Source: Chimaeribacter californicus (GTDB lineage Bacteria > Pseudomonadota > Gammaproteobacteria > Enterobacterales > Enterobacteriaceae). From it: DNA of 64,000 bases. A model generated the notes under the pieces. That model ran no database searches and was not told where the DNA came from. It saw only the letters and a program-made list of their open reading frames with translations. The translations under genes and the position numbers were made by a program. The DNA is taken from contig NZ_PJZF01000001.1 in the NCBI RefSeq assembly GCF_002858675.1, positions 186,001 through 250,000 on the forward strand, read 5' to 3'. Positions within the stretch are counted from its first letter, which is position 1. Every line of letters starts with the position of its first letter. This document shows positions 34,965 to 44,386 of this stretch, piece after piece.

Positions 34965-35201
34965 ATGAGCACTATCGAAGAACGCGTTAAGAAAATCATC
35001 GTTGAGCAGCTTGGTGTTAAGCAGGAAGAAGTTTTAAACAACGCTTCTTTTGTTGATGACCTGGGCGCTGATTCTCTTGACACCGTTGAGCTGGTAATGG
35101 CTCTGGAAGAAGAGTTTGATACTGAGATTCCGGACGAAGAAGCTGAGAAAATCACTACTGTTCAGGCAGCGATTGATTTTATCCAGGCTAGCCAGCAGTA
35201 A
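34965..35201 (+). CDS. acpP: Acyl carrier protein
   Basis: The protein is 78 residues and acidic, nearly identical to E. coli AcpP. Ser37 in [11 protein letters not shown] carries the 4'-phosphopantetheine arm. It carries acyl chains for FabD, FabF, FabG, FabH, PlsX and LpxL, several of which are encoded in this window. Codon choice is clearly that of a highly expressed gene. It has its own promoter and is followed by a stem-loop before fabF, which suits its much higher expression than its neighbours. Confidence 0.98.
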   Translation: MSTIEERVKKIIVEQLGVKQEEVLNNASFVDDLGADSLDTVELVMALEEEFDTEIPDEEAEKITTVQAAIDFIQASQQ

Positions 35202-35212
35202 GCGAACATATC

Positions 35213-35243
35213 TAGGCGGTCATTCGACCGCCTAAGTTTTTTT
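35213..35243 (+). terminator. Terminator or attenuator between acpP and fabF
   Basis: TAGGCGGTC (35213-35221) pairs with GACCGCCTA (35226-35234) around ATTC and is followed by a T-run. It lies 12 bp after acpP and 43 bp before fabF, so it should end most acpP transcripts while some read through. Confidence 0.82.
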
Positions 35244-35285
35244 GTCCCTGAGTATCCATATTTTTTCCCTCCCTGGAGGACAACC

Positions 35286-36527
35286 GTGTCTAAGCGTCGA
35301 GTTGTTGTGACCGGACTGGGCATGTTGTCTCCTGTCGGCAATACTGTAGAGTCCACGTGGAAATCTCTCCTTGCCGGTCAGAGCGGCATCAGCCTAATCG
35401 ACCATTTCGATACTACTGCCTATGCAACGCGTTTTGCCGGCTTAGTAAAGGATTTTAACTGTGAAGACTTCATCTCGCGCAAAGATGCACGCAAGATGGA
35501 TGCCTTCATTCAATATGGAGTTGCGGCCGGTATTCAGGCCATGCAGGATTCCGGTATCCAGGTCACTGAAGAAAACGCAACGCGTTTTGGCGCGGCCATT
35601 GGTTCCGGCATCGGCGGACTGGGTCTGATTGAAGAAAACCATACCGCACTGGTGAATGGTGGCCCCCGTAAAATCAGCCCGTTCTTTGTGCCTTCCACTA
35701 TCGTCAACATGATCGCCGGCCACCTGAGCATCATGTATGGCCTGCGTGGCCCGAGCATCTCTATCGCCACGGCCTGTACGTCCGGTGTGCATAACATCGG
35801 CCATGCCGCGCGTATCATCGCCTATAACGATGCTGACGTGATGCTGGCAGGCGGTGCAGAAAAAGCCAGTACCCCGCTGGGCGTGGGCGGCTTTGGTGCT
35901 GCACGGGCACTCTCGACCCGCAATGAAAACCCGCAAGCGGCCAGCCGCCCATGGGACAAAGATCGTGATGGTTTTGTGCTGGGTGACGGCGCAGGCATCA
36001 TGGTGCTGGAAGAGTATGAGCATGCGAAAAAGCGCGGCGCAAAAATTTATGCAGAAGTAGTTGGTTTCGGCATGAGCAGTGACGCCTATCACATGACCTC
36101 ACCGCCGGAAGATGGCGCAGGCGCAGCCATGGCGATGAAAAACGCCCTGCAGGATTGCGGCCTCTCTACCCACCACATCGGTTACATCAATGCCCATGGT
36201 ACGTCTACCCCCGCGGGTGACAAAGCGGAAGCCCAGGCAGTGAAATCGGTGTTTGGCGAAGATGCCAAACGCGTGATGGTCAGCTCTACCAAATCGATGA
36301 CCGGCCACCTGCTGGGCGCGGCAGGGGCGGTAGAGTCAATCTTTGCTGTGCTGGCCTTGCGCGATCAGGCCGTGCCGCCCACCATCAACCTGGATAACCC
36401 GGATGAAGGCTGTGACCTGGACTTCGTGCCGCATGAGGCGCGCCAGGTGACCGATCTGGAATATACCTTGTGCAACTCGTTTGGCTTTGGCGGCACCAAC
36501 GGATCGTTGGTATTCCGTCGGGTATAA
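35286..36527 (+). CDS. fabF: FabF, beta-ketoacyl-ACP synthase II
   Basis: The protein is 413 residues, starting with GTG 35286 behind GGAGG. The active-site Cys164 lies in [10 protein letters not shown], and the two catalytic His in HGTSTPAGD and [12 protein letters not shown], as in other condensing enzymes. It extends acyl-ACP chains, and in E. coli it is needed for palmitoleate to cis-vaccenate elongation at low temperature. It follows acpP in the E. coli order and ends at its own terminator, so pabC is likely read from a separate promoter or by read-through. Confidence 0.97.
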   Translation: MSKRRVVVTGLGMLSPVGNTVESTWKSLLAGQSGISLIDHFDTTAYATRFAGLVKDFNCEDFISRKDARKMDAFIQYGVAAGIQAMQDSGIQVTEENATRFGAAIGSGIGGLGLIEENHTALVNGGPRKISPFFVPSTIVNMIAGHLSIMYGLRGPSISIATACTSGVHNIGHAARIIAYNDADVMLAGGAEKASTPLGVGGFGAARALSTRNENPQAASRPWDKDRDGFVLGDGAGIMVLEEYEHAKKRGAKIYAEVVGFGMSSDAYHMTSPPEDGAGAAMAMKNALQDCGLSTHHIGYINAHGTSTPAGDKAEAQAVKSVFGEDAKRVMVSSTKSMTGHLLGAAGAVESIFAVLALRDQAVPPTINLDNPDEGCDLDFVPHEARQVTDLEYTLCNSFGFGGTNGSLVFRRV

Positions 36528-36558
36528 AAAACGACAACGCTCAGGCGAGAAGCATCCT

Positions 36559-36583
36559 AAGCCCGGCTCTGCCGGGCTTTTTT
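36559..36583 (+). terminator. Terminator of fabF
   Basis: AAGCCCGGC (36559-36567) pairs with GCCGGGCTT (36571-36579), loop TCT, followed by TTTTTAT. Confidence 0.88.
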
Positions 36584-36697
36584 ATAGGTGCGGCACCCCT
36601 GTGAAAGGCTGCGGCCAGCCGGGAACCTCTGTACCCATCGCCAGTCTCAGGAAGCAGGCGCAGGTTCCCATGACATGACACGCCCCGGAGGTCTCTG

Positions 36698-37498
36698 ATG
36701 TATTGGCTCAATGGCTGCCCGTCCACTGACATTTCCCTTAGCGATCGCGCGGTGCAGTTTGGTGATGGCTGTTTTACCACGGCCCGCGTGCTTGGCGGCA
36801 GCATGCAATGGCTGCCGGCACACCTGGCTCGGTTGCAACGCGGTGCCGCGGCGTTGATGATCCAGGGCGTTGACTGGCAGGCGCTTGAACAGGAGATGGT
36901 GCATGCTGCCGCCGAACAAGGGCAGGGCGTACTTAAAGTGATCGTCACCCGCGGCAGCGGCGGGCGCGGCTATAGCCCGGCCGGTTGCCTTCAGCCCACA
37001 AGAATCGTTACAACATCCTCTTACCCGGCACACTACAGCGACTGGCGTGAGCGCGGCGTTACGCTGGCGCTGAGTCCGGTAGCGCTGGCGCAAAGCCCCT
37101 TGCTTGCCGGCATTAAACATTTGAACCGGCTGGAGCAGGTGATGATCCGGCTGCATCTTGAGCAGACAACGGCCGACGAAGCGCTGGTGCTTGACACTTC
37201 CGGGATGCTGGTGGAATGCTGTGCGGCTAATTTATTCTGGCGTACCGGTCAGCGGGTGATGACACCGGACGTCACGCTTTCCGGGGTAGATGGAATTATG
37301 CGGCAACATATTCTGGCGCTGCTGGCTGACCACCCGGACTATCAGGCAGAGATTGTGCGGGCGCCGATGGCGGTGCTGGCCGGGGCAGATGAAGTCTTTA
37401 TCTGTAACGCCCTGATGCCGTTGCTGCCGGTTACTGCCATCGGCGAGTGGCGCTACCCGTCGCGAACGCTTTTCCATACGCTGATTCCTTATTGTTAA
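36698..37498 (+). CDS. pabC: PabC, aminodeoxychorismate lyase
   Basis: The protein is 266 residues. It is a fold-type IV PLP enzyme: DRAVQFGDGCFTTARV near the N terminus, the PLP-binding Lys in GIKHLNRLEQVM, and MLVECCAANLFW near residue 175. It releases pyruvate from aminodeoxychorismate to give p-aminobenzoate for folate. GGAGG precedes the ATG. It starts the run pabC-mltG-tmk-holB-ycfH, whose gaps are 12 bp or less up to holB, so they are one transcript. Confidence 0.95.
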   Translation: MYWLNGCPSTDISLSDRAVQFGDGCFTTARVLGGSMQWLPAHLARLQRGAAALMIQGVDWQALEQEMVHAAAEQGQGVLKVIVTRGSGGRGYSPAGCLQPTRIVTTSSYPAHYSDWRERGVTLALSPVALAQSPLLAGIKHLNRLEQVMIRLHLEQTTADEALVLDTSGMLVECCAANLFWRTGQRVMTPDVTLSGVDGIMRQHILALLADHPDYQAEIVRAPMAVLAGADEVFICNALMPLLPVTAIGEWRYPSRTLFHTLIPYC

Positions 37499-37510
37499 CC
37501 AGGCTGTTGA

Positions 37511-38533
37511 ATGAAGAAGAAACTAAGAGTTGTTACGTTACTGGCGGCACTTCTGTTGATTGCCGCAGTATTTGTTTACCAGCGGACTGAGCATTTTGCC
37601 GGCCAGCAGCTGGCCATTAGCCAGGAAACCATTTTCACCCTGCCGGCCGGTACCGGCCGCAGCGGGTTGGAAGCGTTGCTCAATGAACAGAAAGTGCTGG
37701 CCCCCAGCCCATGGTTTGCCTGGCTACTGCGTATTGAACCCTCCCTGGCTAATGTCAAAGCCGGCACGTTCCGTCTGATGCCCGGGATGACAGTAAGGGA
37801 GATGCTGGCTTTGCTGGTCAGCGGTAAAGAAGCCCAGTTCAGTATCCGTCTGATCGAAGGGTTACGGCTGCAAGACTGGTTGCAGGTTGCGCAGGCAGCA
37901 CCCTACCTGAAGCACCAACTGGCAGGCAAAGATGAAGCCGCCATTGGCGCGGCATTGGGTATGAAACCCGGTGAGCCGGTAGAAGGCCGCCTTTATCCCG
38001 ATACCTACCTTTATACCGCCGGCATGAGCGATCTCTCCCTGTTCAAACGCGCCTATACGCGAATGCAGAAAACCGTGGATGAGATCTGGGCCCAGCGCGC
38101 ACCGAATCTGCCGTATAAAACGCCGAATGATCTGCTGACCATGGCCTCGATCATTGAGAAAGAGACCGCCGTCAGCGAGGAGCGGGATGAGGTCGCCTCG
38201 GTATTTATCAACCGCCTTCGCATCGGTATGCGTCTGCAAACGGATCCCACCGTGATTTACGGTATGGGCGACGCCTATAAAGGCAACATCACCCGTAAAG
38301 ATCTGGAGACGCCGACGCCTTACAACACCTATGTGATCTCCGGGTTGCCGCCGACGCCGATTGCCATGCCAAGCCTGGCATCCATGCAGGCCGCCGCACA
38401 CCCGGCGAAAACCGCTTACCTCTATTTTGTGGCAAACGGCACGGGCGGGCACACGTTCAGCACCAATCTTGAAAACCACAACAAAGCGGTGCAACGTTAC
38501 CGTGAAATCCTGAAAACCAGTGCGGGGCGCTGA
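37511..38533 (+). CDS. mltG: MltG, endolytic murein transglycosylase
   Basis: The protein is 340 residues, as in E. coli. It has a short cytoplasmic tail, a single transmembrane anchor (VVTLLAALLLIAAVFVYQ), a LysM-like region, and the YceG catalytic domain with the essential Glu in MASIIEKETAVSEERD and the segment TDPTVIYGMGDAY. MltG cuts nascent glycan strands and so sets peptidoglycan chain length. It begins 12 bp after pabC and ends 6 bp before tmk. Confidence 0.95.
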   Translation: MKKKLRVVTLLAALLLIAAVFVYQRTEHFAGQQLAISQETIFTLPAGTGRSGLEALLNEQKVLAPSPWFAWLLRIEPSLANVKAGTFRLMPGMTVREMLALLVSGKEAQFSIRLIEGLRLQDWLQVAQAAPYLKHQLAGKDEAAIGAALGMKPGEPVEGRLYPDTYLYTAGMSDLSLFKRAYTRMQKTVDEIWAQRAPNLPYKTPNDLLTMASIIEKETAVSEERDEVASVFINRLRIGMRLQTDPTVIYGMGDAYKGNITRKDLETPTPYNTYVISGLPPTPIAMPSLASMQAAAHPAKTAYLYFVANGTGGHTFSTNLENHNKAVQRYREILKTSAGR

Positions 38534-38539
38534 CAGACC

Positions 38540-39178
38540 ATGAACAGCAAATTTATTGTGATTGAGGGGCTGGAAGGCGCCGGAAAAACCACCGCCCGTG
38601 ACACCATCGTGGCGGCGCTGCATGAGGCCGGCATTACCGATCTGGTGTTTACCCGTGAGCCGGGCGGGACACCGCTGGCTGAACGCCTGCGCACCCTGAT
38701 CAAAGAGGGCATTGAAGGCGAAACCCTGACGGACAAAGCGGAAGTGCTGATGCTCTATGCCGCGCGGGTGCAATTGGTGGAAACCGTGATTAAACCGGCC
38801 CTGGCCCGCGGGGCGTGGGTGATTGGCGACCGCCACGATCTCTCTTCCCAGGCTTATCAGGGCGGCGGCCGCGGGATTGATCCCACGATGATGGCCGCCT
38901 TGCGGGACATCGTGTTAGCGGACTTCAGCCCGGATTTAACCCTTTACCTGGATCTGCCGCCGGCCATCGGGCTGGAGCGCGCCCGCCAGCGTGGCGCCCT
39001 GGACCGCATTGAGCAGGAGTCCCTGGCCTTCTTTGAACGCACGCGCGCCCGCTATCAGGCGCTGGCGGCGGCAGACCCGCGTATCAAAACTATTGATGCC
39101 GCGCAGCCGCTGCCGGAGGTGTCGGCACAGATTACCGCCACCCTGCGCGCCTGGTTACCGCAGCAAGGGCACGCCTGA
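38540..39178 (+). CDS. tmk: Tmk, thymidylate kinase
   Basis: The protein is 212 residues. The P-loop is [12 protein letters not shown] (residues 9-20), [15 protein letters not shown] holds the conserved DR/RE-type acidic motif, and the LID region lies near [16 protein letters not shown]. It phosphorylates dTMP to dTDP for DNA synthesis. Its stop overlaps the holB start by one base (TGATG), so the two are translationally coupled. Confidence 0.96.
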   Translation: MNSKFIVIEGLEGAGKTTARDTIVAALHEAGITDLVFTREPGGTPLAERLRTLIKEGIEGETLTDKAEVLMLYAARVQLVETVIKPALARGAWVIGDRHDLSSQAYQGGGRGIDPTMMAALRDIVLADFSPDLTLYLDLPPAIGLERARQRGALDRIEQESLAFFERTRARYQALAAADPRIKTIDAAQPLPEVSAQITATLRAWLPQQGHA

Positions 39179-40173
39179 TGAACTGGTATCCGTGGCTGAA
39201 TACCCCTTACCGCCAGCTGATTGCACAATATCAGGCCGGGCGCGGCCACCATGCGCTGCTGATCCACGCAGATGAAGGTAATGGGGATGCGGCACTGGTC
39301 TATGGGCTGAGCCGCTGGCTGTTGTGCCGGCATCCACAGGGCGAAAAAAGCTGCGGGGAGTGCCACAGCTGCCGGCTGATGCTGGCGGGCAACCACCCTG
39401 ACTGGCATGTGCTGACGCCGGAGAAAGGCAAAACCAGCCTGGGTATTGACCGGGTGCGGCAGGTGATTGACGGGCTGTATACCCATGCGCAGCAGGGCGG
39501 GGCGAAGGTGGTCTGGCTGGCGCAGGCCGAGGGGCTGACGGAAGCCGCGGCCAATGCGCTGCTGAAAACCCTGGAAGAGCCGCCGGAGAAAACCTATTTC
39601 CTGATTGGCTGCCGTACGCCCTCGCGCCTGTTGCCGACCCTGCGCAGCCGGTGCAGCTACTGGCATCTGCAAAATCCACCGCCTGACCTGAGCAGCCAGT
39701 GGATCCAGCGCCAGCAACCGGTTGACCCGCAAAGTGTTGAAACCGCGCTGAAACTCAGCCACGGCGCGCCGCTGGCCGCAGCGGCACTGTTGCAGCCGGA
39801 ACGCTGGCAGCAACGGCAGCAACTCTGCCAGCAGGTGAGCAGCCTGTTACCGGCGCGAGACTTGCTGGCGCTGCTGCCGGTGCTCAATCACGAGGATGCC
39901 GCTGAACGTCTACACTGGTTGTGCACCCTGTTGCTGGATGCGATGAAGTGGCAGCAGGGCGCGGCAGCGTATCTGCTGAATCAGGATCAGCAGCCGCTGG
40001 TAGCGGCGCTGGCGGCCACCCTGGGGCAGCGTTCCCTGCAAACGCTGATGCAGGGCTGGCTGACCTGCCGGCATCAGTTGCTGACGGTGAATGCCGTCAA
40101 CCGCGAGCTGTTGCTCACCGAACACCTGCTGGCGTGGGAAGACTTGCTTGCCGCGCCGGATTCTGCTTTCTAA
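39178..40173 (+). CDS. holB: HolB, DNA polymerase III delta-prime subunit
   Basis: The protein is 331 residues (334 in E. coli). It is a clamp-loader AAA+ subunit: the ATP site is degenerate as in other delta-prime proteins, and a zinc motif is formed by Cys50, Cys59, Cys62 and Cys65 (CGECHSC). LLKTLEEPPEKTYFLIGC is the sensor-1 SRC-type neighbourhood. It helps load the beta clamp on primed DNA. It is coupled to tmk by a one-base overlap; ycfH follows 20 bp later. Confidence 0.94.
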   Translation: MNWYPWLNTPYRQLIAQYQAGRGHHALLIHADEGNGDAALVYGLSRWLLCRHPQGEKSCGECHSCRLMLAGNHPDWHVLTPEKGKTSLGIDRVRQVIDGLYTHAQQGGAKVVWLAQAEGLTEAAANALLKTLEEPPEKTYFLIGCRTPSRLLPTLRSRCSYWHLQNPPPDLSSQWIQRQQPVDPQSVETALKLSHGAPLAAAALLQPERWQQRQQLCQQVSSLLPARDLLALLPVLNHEDAAERLHWLCTLLLDAMKWQQGAAAYLLNQDQQPLVAALAATLGQRSLQTLMQGWLTCRHQLLTVNAVNRELLLTEHLLAWEDLLAAPDSAF

Positions 40174-40193
40174 CGGCTGTAGAGTTTAAAATT

Positions 40194-40982
40194 ATGTTTT
40201 TAGTTGATTCACACTGCCATCTTGATGGGCTGAACTATCAGGATCTCCATACCGGCGTTGACGATGCCCTGGCGAAAGCACATCAGCGTGATGTGAAGTT
40301 TTTCCTGGCGGTGGCCACCACGCTGCCGGGCTACAGCGCGATGCGCACATTAATTGGCGATCGCCCGGATGTGGTGTTCTCCTGTGGCGTTCATCCGCTG
40401 AATATGGAGGCCGCGTATGAGGTCGATACGCTGCGCCAGCTGGCGTCTGACGCACGGGTAGTGGCGATGGGGGAGACCGGGCTGGACTATTACTACCAGA
40501 AAGAGAACCTGCATGTGCAGCAGCAATCCTTCCGTGACCACATCCGCATCGGGCGTGAACTGAACAAGCCGGTGATTGTCCACACCCGGGATGCACGCGA
40601 AGATACACTGGCCATTCTGCGTGAAGAGCAGGCGGATCAGTGCGGTGGTGTGCTGCACTGCTTTACTGAAGATCAGGCCACGGCAAAAGCGTTACTGGAT
40701 CTGGGTTTCTATATCTCATTCTCCGGCATTCTTACATTTCGTAATGCGGAGCAAATCCGTGACGCCGCCCGCTATGTGCCGTTAGATCGCCTTCTTGTCG
40801 AGACGGATTCACCTTACCTGGCCCCGGTCCCGCATCGCGGCAAAGAGAATCAGCCGGCTTACGTACGTGATGTGGCGGAGTATCTGGCTGTATTGAAGGG
40901 GGTGTCGCTGGAGCAACTGGCGGAAACCACCACAAAAAACTTTTCCCAATTATTCCATGTGACTCCGGCTGCCCTGGCCTAA
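40194..40982 (+). CDS. ycfH: YcfH, TatD-family metal-dependent deoxyribonuclease
   Basis: From ATG 40194 the protein is 262 residues (265 in E. coli). A much longer frame opens upstream inside holB, but MFLVDSHCHLDG is the true family start. Metal ligands are visible: HCH at residues 7-9, Glu in MGETGLDYYY, His in VHTRDA and LHCFTE, and Asp in VETDSPYLAP. TatD proteins are 3'-5' exonucleases or AP-endonucleases; the specific role of YcfH is not known. It is the last gene of the pabC-mltG-tmk-holB-ycfH unit. Confidence 0.93.
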   Translation: MFLVDSHCHLDGLNYQDLHTGVDDALAKAHQRDVKFFLAVATTLPGYSAMRTLIGDRPDVVFSCGVHPLNMEAAYEVDTLRQLASDARVVAMGETGLDYYYQKENLHVQQQSFRDHIRIGRELNKPVIVHTRDAREDTLAILREEQADQCGGVLHCFTEDQATAKALLDLGFYISFSGILTFRNAEQIRDAARYVPLDRLLVETDSPYLAPVPHRGKENQPAYVRDVAEYLAVLKGVSLEQLAETTTKNFSQLFHVTPAALA

Positions 40983-41146
40983 TCTATACCTGACGTTTTT
41001 AGCGGCGCTTTATTTTCCGGTTCGTAATTAATACCGGATAAAACGAGGCGCCGCTGCCGAATTCTGGCGGTTAATCTGCCTGTTTCCTCTCTTTTGCGGT
41101 AAAAGCCGATGCTAAAAATGAAAGATACATCTTTTATTTGTAGAAA

Positions 41147-41162
41147 CGTGACTGTTATCAAA
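41147..41162. promoter_or_regulatory. CRP-cAMP site of ptsG
   Basis: CGTGA-CTGTTA-TCAAA matches the TGTGA-N6-TCACA form with one change per half-site and closely follows the E. coli ptsG site. Its centre is about 41.5 bp before the likely start of transcription, the class II position. Confidence 0.78.
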
Positions 41163-41177
41163 CATTACAAACGGCAT

Positions 41178-41203
41178 TTATTTTACTCTTCGTAAAAATT
41201 AAA
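41178..41203. promoter_or_regulatory. Mlc operator at the ptsG promoter
   Basis: TTATTTTACTCTTCGTAAAA and the following TTAAA closely match the Mlc-binding sequence of E. coli ptsG. It covers the -10 element, so Mlc would block initiation when glucose is absent. Confidence 0.72.
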
Positions 41204-41300
41204 GGGGCGCTTCAGACGCCCTGACAGCCGGGGCTTTCTCCCCGTTCCGGCTGCACACCGGACCGCGCCATCTCTGCTGTCAGGTGCCAGTAGTACCAAA

Positions 41301-41325
41301 AGCACTATTACTCAGGAGCACACTC
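41301..41325 (+). promoter_or_regulatory. SgrS-type small-RNA target at the ptsG start
   Basis: AGCACTATTACTCAGGAGCA includes the TACTCAGGAGCAC core that pairs with SgrS in E. coli ptsG mRNA and contains the ribosome-binding site. SgrS would block translation and trigger RNase E decay under sugar-phosphate stress. sgrS itself is not in this window. Confidence 0.62.
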
Positions 41326-41329
41326 AATT

Positions 41330-42763
41330 ATGTTCAAGAACGCATTTGCCAACCTACAGAAAGTAGGTAAATCGCTGATGCTGCCGGTGTCGGTACTGCC
41401 CATTGCAGGTATTCTGCTCGGTGTCGGTTCCGCCAACTTCAGCTGGCTGCCAGCCGTTGTTTCCCATGTGATGGCGGAAGCGGGTGGTTCGGTGTTTGCC
41501 AATATGCCGCTGATTTTTGCTATCGGCGTGGCACTTGGTTTTACCAATAACGATGGTGTTTCCGCCCTGGCAGCGGTGGTGGCTTACGGCATCATGGTGA
41601 AAACGCTGGCGGTGGTGGCACCGTTGGTGCTGCACCTGCCGGCCGAAGAGATTGCGGCCAAGCATCTGGCGGATACCGGTGTGCTCGGCGGCATTATCGC
41701 CGGGGCCATCGCGGCCTACATGTTTAACCGCTTCTACCGCATCCAGTTGCCGGAATATCTGGGCTTCTTCGCCGGGAAACGCTTTGTGCCGATTATTTCC
41801 GGCCTGGCAGCGATCATCCTGGGCGTATTGCTCTCCTTCATCTGGCCGCCGGTCGGTACCGCGATCCAGACGTTCTCTCAGTGGGCGGCTTACCAGAACC
41901 CGGTGGTGGCGTTTGGTATCTATGGGGTGATTGAGCGCGCACTGGTGCCGTTTGGTCTGCACCACATCTGGAACGTTCCATTCCAGATGCAGATTGGTGA
42001 ATACGTGAACTCAGCCGGCCAGGTCTTCCATGGCGACATTCCTCGCTATATGGCGGGTGACCCGGAAGCAGGTAAACTTTCAGGCGGCTTCCTGTTCAAA
42101 ATGTACGGCCTGCCGGCGGCAGCGATTGCCATCTGGCACTCTGCGAAACCGGAAAACCGTGCCAAAGTGGGCGGCATCATGATCTCCGCCGCGCTGACCT
42201 CGTTCCTGACCGGGATCACCGAGCCTATCGAGTTCTCCTTTATGTTCGTGGCGCCGATCCTGTACGGCATCCACGCCATCCTGGCAGGTCTGGCTTTCCC
42301 AATCTGTATTCTGTTGGGGATGCGCGACGGTACCAGCTTCTCACACGGTCTGATTGACTTCGTGGTACTGAGCGGCAACAGCAGCAAAATCTGGCTGTTC
42401 CCAATCATCGGTATCATTTATGGCGTGATCTACTACTCAGTGTTCCGCGTATTGATCGCCAAGCTGGATCTGAAAACGCCGGGCCGTGAAGAAACAACCG
42501 GTGAACGTTCTACCCAGAGCGGCAGCGAAATGTCTGCAGCACTGGTGACCGCCTTCGGCGGCAAAGAGAACATCACCAACCTGGATGCCTGTATCACCCG
42601 TCTGCGCGTCAGCGTGGCAGATGTCTCCAAGGTGGATCAGGCAGGGCTGAAGAAACTGGGCGCGGCCGGTGTGGTCGTGGCAGGTTCTGGGGTGCAGGCG
42701 ATTTTCGGTACCAAATCAGACAACCTCAAAACTGACATGGACGATTACATCCGTAATCATTAA
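41330..42763 (+). CDS. ptsG: PtsG, glucose-specific PTS enzyme IICB
   Basis: The protein is 477 residues, as in E. coli. An EIIC domain of about ten membrane segments (to about residue 385) is followed by the linker [12 protein letters not shown] and an EIIB domain with the phosphorylated Cys near residue 421 in [15 protein letters not shown]. It takes up glucose and phosphorylates it with phosphate from EIIA-Glc. The promoter region carries CRP, Mlc and SgrS-type elements, as described. In E. coli fhuE follows ptsG; here hinT follows directly. Confidence 0.98.
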   Translation: MFKNAFANLQKVGKSLMLPVSVLPIAGILLGVGSANFSWLPAVVSHVMAEAGGSVFANMPLIFAIGVALGFTNNDGVSALAAVVAYGIMVKTLAVVAPLVLHLPAEEIAAKHLADTGVLGGIIAGAIAAYMFNRFYRIQLPEYLGFFAGKRFVPIISGLAAIILGVLLSFIWPPVGTAIQTFSQWAAYQNPVVAFGIYGVIERALVPFGLHHIWNVPFQMQIGEYVNSAGQVFHGDIPRYMAGDPEAGKLSGGFLFKMYGLPAAAIAIWHSAKPENRAKVGGIMISAALTSFLTGITEPIEFSFMFVAPILYGIHAILAGLAFPICILLGMRDGTSFSHGLIDFVVLSGNSSKIWLFPIIGIIYGVIYYSVFRVLIAKLDLKTPGREETTGERSTQSGSEMSAALVTAFGGKENITNLDACITRLRVSVADVSKVDQAGLKKLGAAGVVVAGSGVQAIFGTKSDNLKTDMDDYIRNH

Positions 42764-42784
42764 TGTCCGCTGGGGAGCGACAAG

Positions 42785-42809
42785 GGGAGGCGAAAGCCTC
42801 CCTTTTTTT
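42785..42809 (+). terminator. Terminator of ptsG
   Basis: GGGAGGC (42785-42791) pairs with GCCTCCC (42796-42802), loop GAAA, followed by seven T residues. Confidence 0.9.
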
Positions 42810-43018
42810 ATGTCTGCGATCCCACCCGTTGTCCTTTCCTGCTGCCTCCGGGAGCGTGCGGCCACCCCGGTGACCGGCCGCTGGGCCGGCGCTCCGGGCC
42901 GGTGCTGCTGCTCTTTTCTCCGGCAGTCAGCACTGAATGTTTGGAATGAGGTTGAAAGAAATGGAAAATGTCACTCATACTGCGTACATCATTCACGCAT
43001 CACTAAAGGACAACTGCC

Positions 43019-43369
43019 ATGGCTGAAGAGACCATTTTCAGTAAAATTATCCGCCGTGAAATCCCGGCAGATGTGGTTTATCAGGATGAACTGGTTACGG
43101 CATTCCGTGACATTTCGCCTCAGGCCCCTACGCACATTCTGATTGTGCCGAACCTGCTGATCCCTACCGTTAATGATGTTGCGGCCGAGCATGAGCACGC
43201 GCTGGGAAGGATGTTTACCGTGGCAGCAAAAATTGCCGAACAAGAGGGCATTGCGGAAGATGGCTATCGCCTGATCATGAACTGCAACCGGCATGGCGGC
43301 CAGGAGGTGTATCACATTCATATGCACCTGGTGGGTGGCCGGCCGCTCGGCCCGATGCTGGCTCGCTGA
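43019..43369 (+). CDS. hinT: HinT, HIT-family purine nucleoside phosphoramidase
   Basis: The protein is 116 residues. The histidine triad is in [14 protein letters not shown], where the middle His is the nucleophile, and [10 protein letters not shown] is the conserved N-terminal segment. HinT hydrolyses aminoacyl- and phosphoramidate-AMP adducts. AAGGA precedes the ATG at a normal distance. It starts a compact run hinT-ycfL-lpoB-thiK-nagZ, each gap being 50 bp or less. The 255 bp upstream hold the ptsG terminator and its own promoter. Confidence 0.95.
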   Translation: MAEETIFSKIIRREIPADVVYQDELVTAFRDISPQAPTHILIVPNLLIPTVNDVAAEHEHALGRMFTVAAKIAEQEGIAEDGYRLIMNCNRHGGQEVYHIHMHLVGGRPLGPMLAR

Positions 43370-43382
43370 CAGGAAAAACATT

Positions 43383-43763
43383 ATGCAGGTTTACAGGCGG
43401 ACGGGGTGGATTCTGCTGATGGGCCTTGCCCTGGTAGGGTGCAGTACCCCACAAAAAATTGCGCTGAATACGCAGCAAACCGTGGTGATGGAATCACCGG
43501 TGCTGACTGCAGGGATTATCGCGGATAAACCCACCATTGCGGATGCCTCCGGGCGCAAAAGTGCCGCCTCTGTGCTGTCAAACAGCCAGATGACGCCGGT
43601 AACCGTGCATTACCGCTTCTATTGGTATGATGCGCAGGGGCTGGATCTGCTGCCGTTCCAGCCACCGCGTACCATTACGCTTGCACCCGCTTCCACCGCC
43701 ACGATCTATTCGCTGATGGGCAATCTGGATGCCGACAGTGTGCGTCTCTATCTTTATCTCTAA
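43383..43763 (+). CDS. ycfL: YcfL family lipoprotein
   Basis: From ATG 43383 the protein is 126 residues (125 in E. coli). A signal peptide ends in the lipobox LVGC, then STPQKIAL. The remaining part is a single beta-rich DUF1425 domain; the segment HYRFYWYDAQGLDLLPFQ is typical. Function is unknown. Its place between hinT and lpoB is as in E. coli, and the run of lipoprotein genes suggests an envelope role near peptidoglycan synthesis. A frame open 90 bases upstream reads through hinT and is not the start. Confidence 0.9.
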   Translation: MQVYRRTGWILLMGLALVGCSTPQKIALNTQQTVVMESPVLTAGIIADKPTIADASGRKSAASVLSNSQMTPVTVHYRFYWYDAQGLDLLPFQPPRTITLAPASTATIYSLMGNLDADSVRLYLYL

Positions 43764-43783
43764 TCAGTTACCGGAGAGGGTAA

Positions 43784-44386
43784 ATGAAAAAGCTTTTACT
43801 TGTGGCTGCGGCCGCGTTAATTCTGTCCGGGTGTATGACCCGGCCGCCGGAAGAGCCGCAGGCGCCGGTCACCACTATCCCGGCACAACCGCAACCTGAG
43901 CAACCCCAGCCGCAGCCGCAACAGCCGCTGCCGCCGGCGTCAGAAACTGTGCCGCAGCCACCGAAAATGCAAAAGCCGATTGACTGGCCGGCCAGCGTGC
44001 AGCCGCTGGTGGCCCAGATGCTGAAAGCTGAAGGCGTGGAGAGCGGCGGCGTGCTGCTGCTGGACAATGTGAAAAACAGCACCAACGGCACGTTGCAGAC
44101 CAGTGCCGCGACCGCCGCCCTCTATGATGCGCTGGGCGCCAACAACACCTTCTCGGTGGTGCCAGCCAGCCAGCTGATTCAGGCCAAGCAGACGCTGGGC
44201 CTCTCAGCTGATGACAGCCTGGTGTCCCGCAGCAAGGCTATCGGCCTGGCGCGTTACCTCAAGGCCCAGTATGTGCTTTACAGCGATGCCAGCGGCAGTG
44301 CCAAAGCGCCTACGCTGGAGATGCAATTGATGCTGGTGCAGACCGGTGAAATCGTCTGGTCGGGCAGCGGTGACGTACAGCGTTGA
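43784..44386 (+). CDS. lpoB: LpoB, outer-membrane lipoprotein activator of PBP1b
   Basis: The protein is 200 residues. The signal peptide ends in the lipobox LSGC, followed by a disordered Pro/Gln linker (PQPEQPQPQPQQPLPP) of about 40 residues that spans the periplasm. A globular domain with GGVLLLDNVKNSTNGT and YVLYSDASGSAK follows. LpoB docks on PBP1b (MrcB) and activates glycan polymerisation and crosslinking. GGAGAGG precedes the ATG. The stop overlaps thiK, whose start lies a few bases earlier. Confidence 0.94.
   Translation: MKKLLLVAAAALILSGCMTRPPEEPQAPVTTIPAQPQPEQPQPQPQQPLPPASETVPQPPKMQKPIDWPASVQPLVAQMLKAEGVESGGVLLLDNVKNSTNGTLQTSAATAALYDALGANNTFSVVPASQLIQAKQTLGLSADDSLVSRSKAIGLARYLKAQYVLYSDASGSAKAPTLEMQLMLVQTGEIVWSGSGDVQR

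Larger units (their letters stand above)
40983..41329. promoter_or_regulatory. ptsG control region and leader (347 bp)
   Basis: No gene is present. From left to right it holds the end of the ycfH unit, a CRP-type site (41147-41162), a TACTCT -10 element at 41184-41189 inside an Mlc-type operator, a leader with a GGGCG-CTTCAGA-CGCCC hairpin (about 41206-41222), and an SgrS-type pairing region next to the ribosome-binding site. Confidence 0.8.

Noticed and set aside
39921-40193. Upstream extension of ycfH into holB
   Set aside because: The TatD family starts at MFLVDSHCH; the upstream codons only read holB in another frame.
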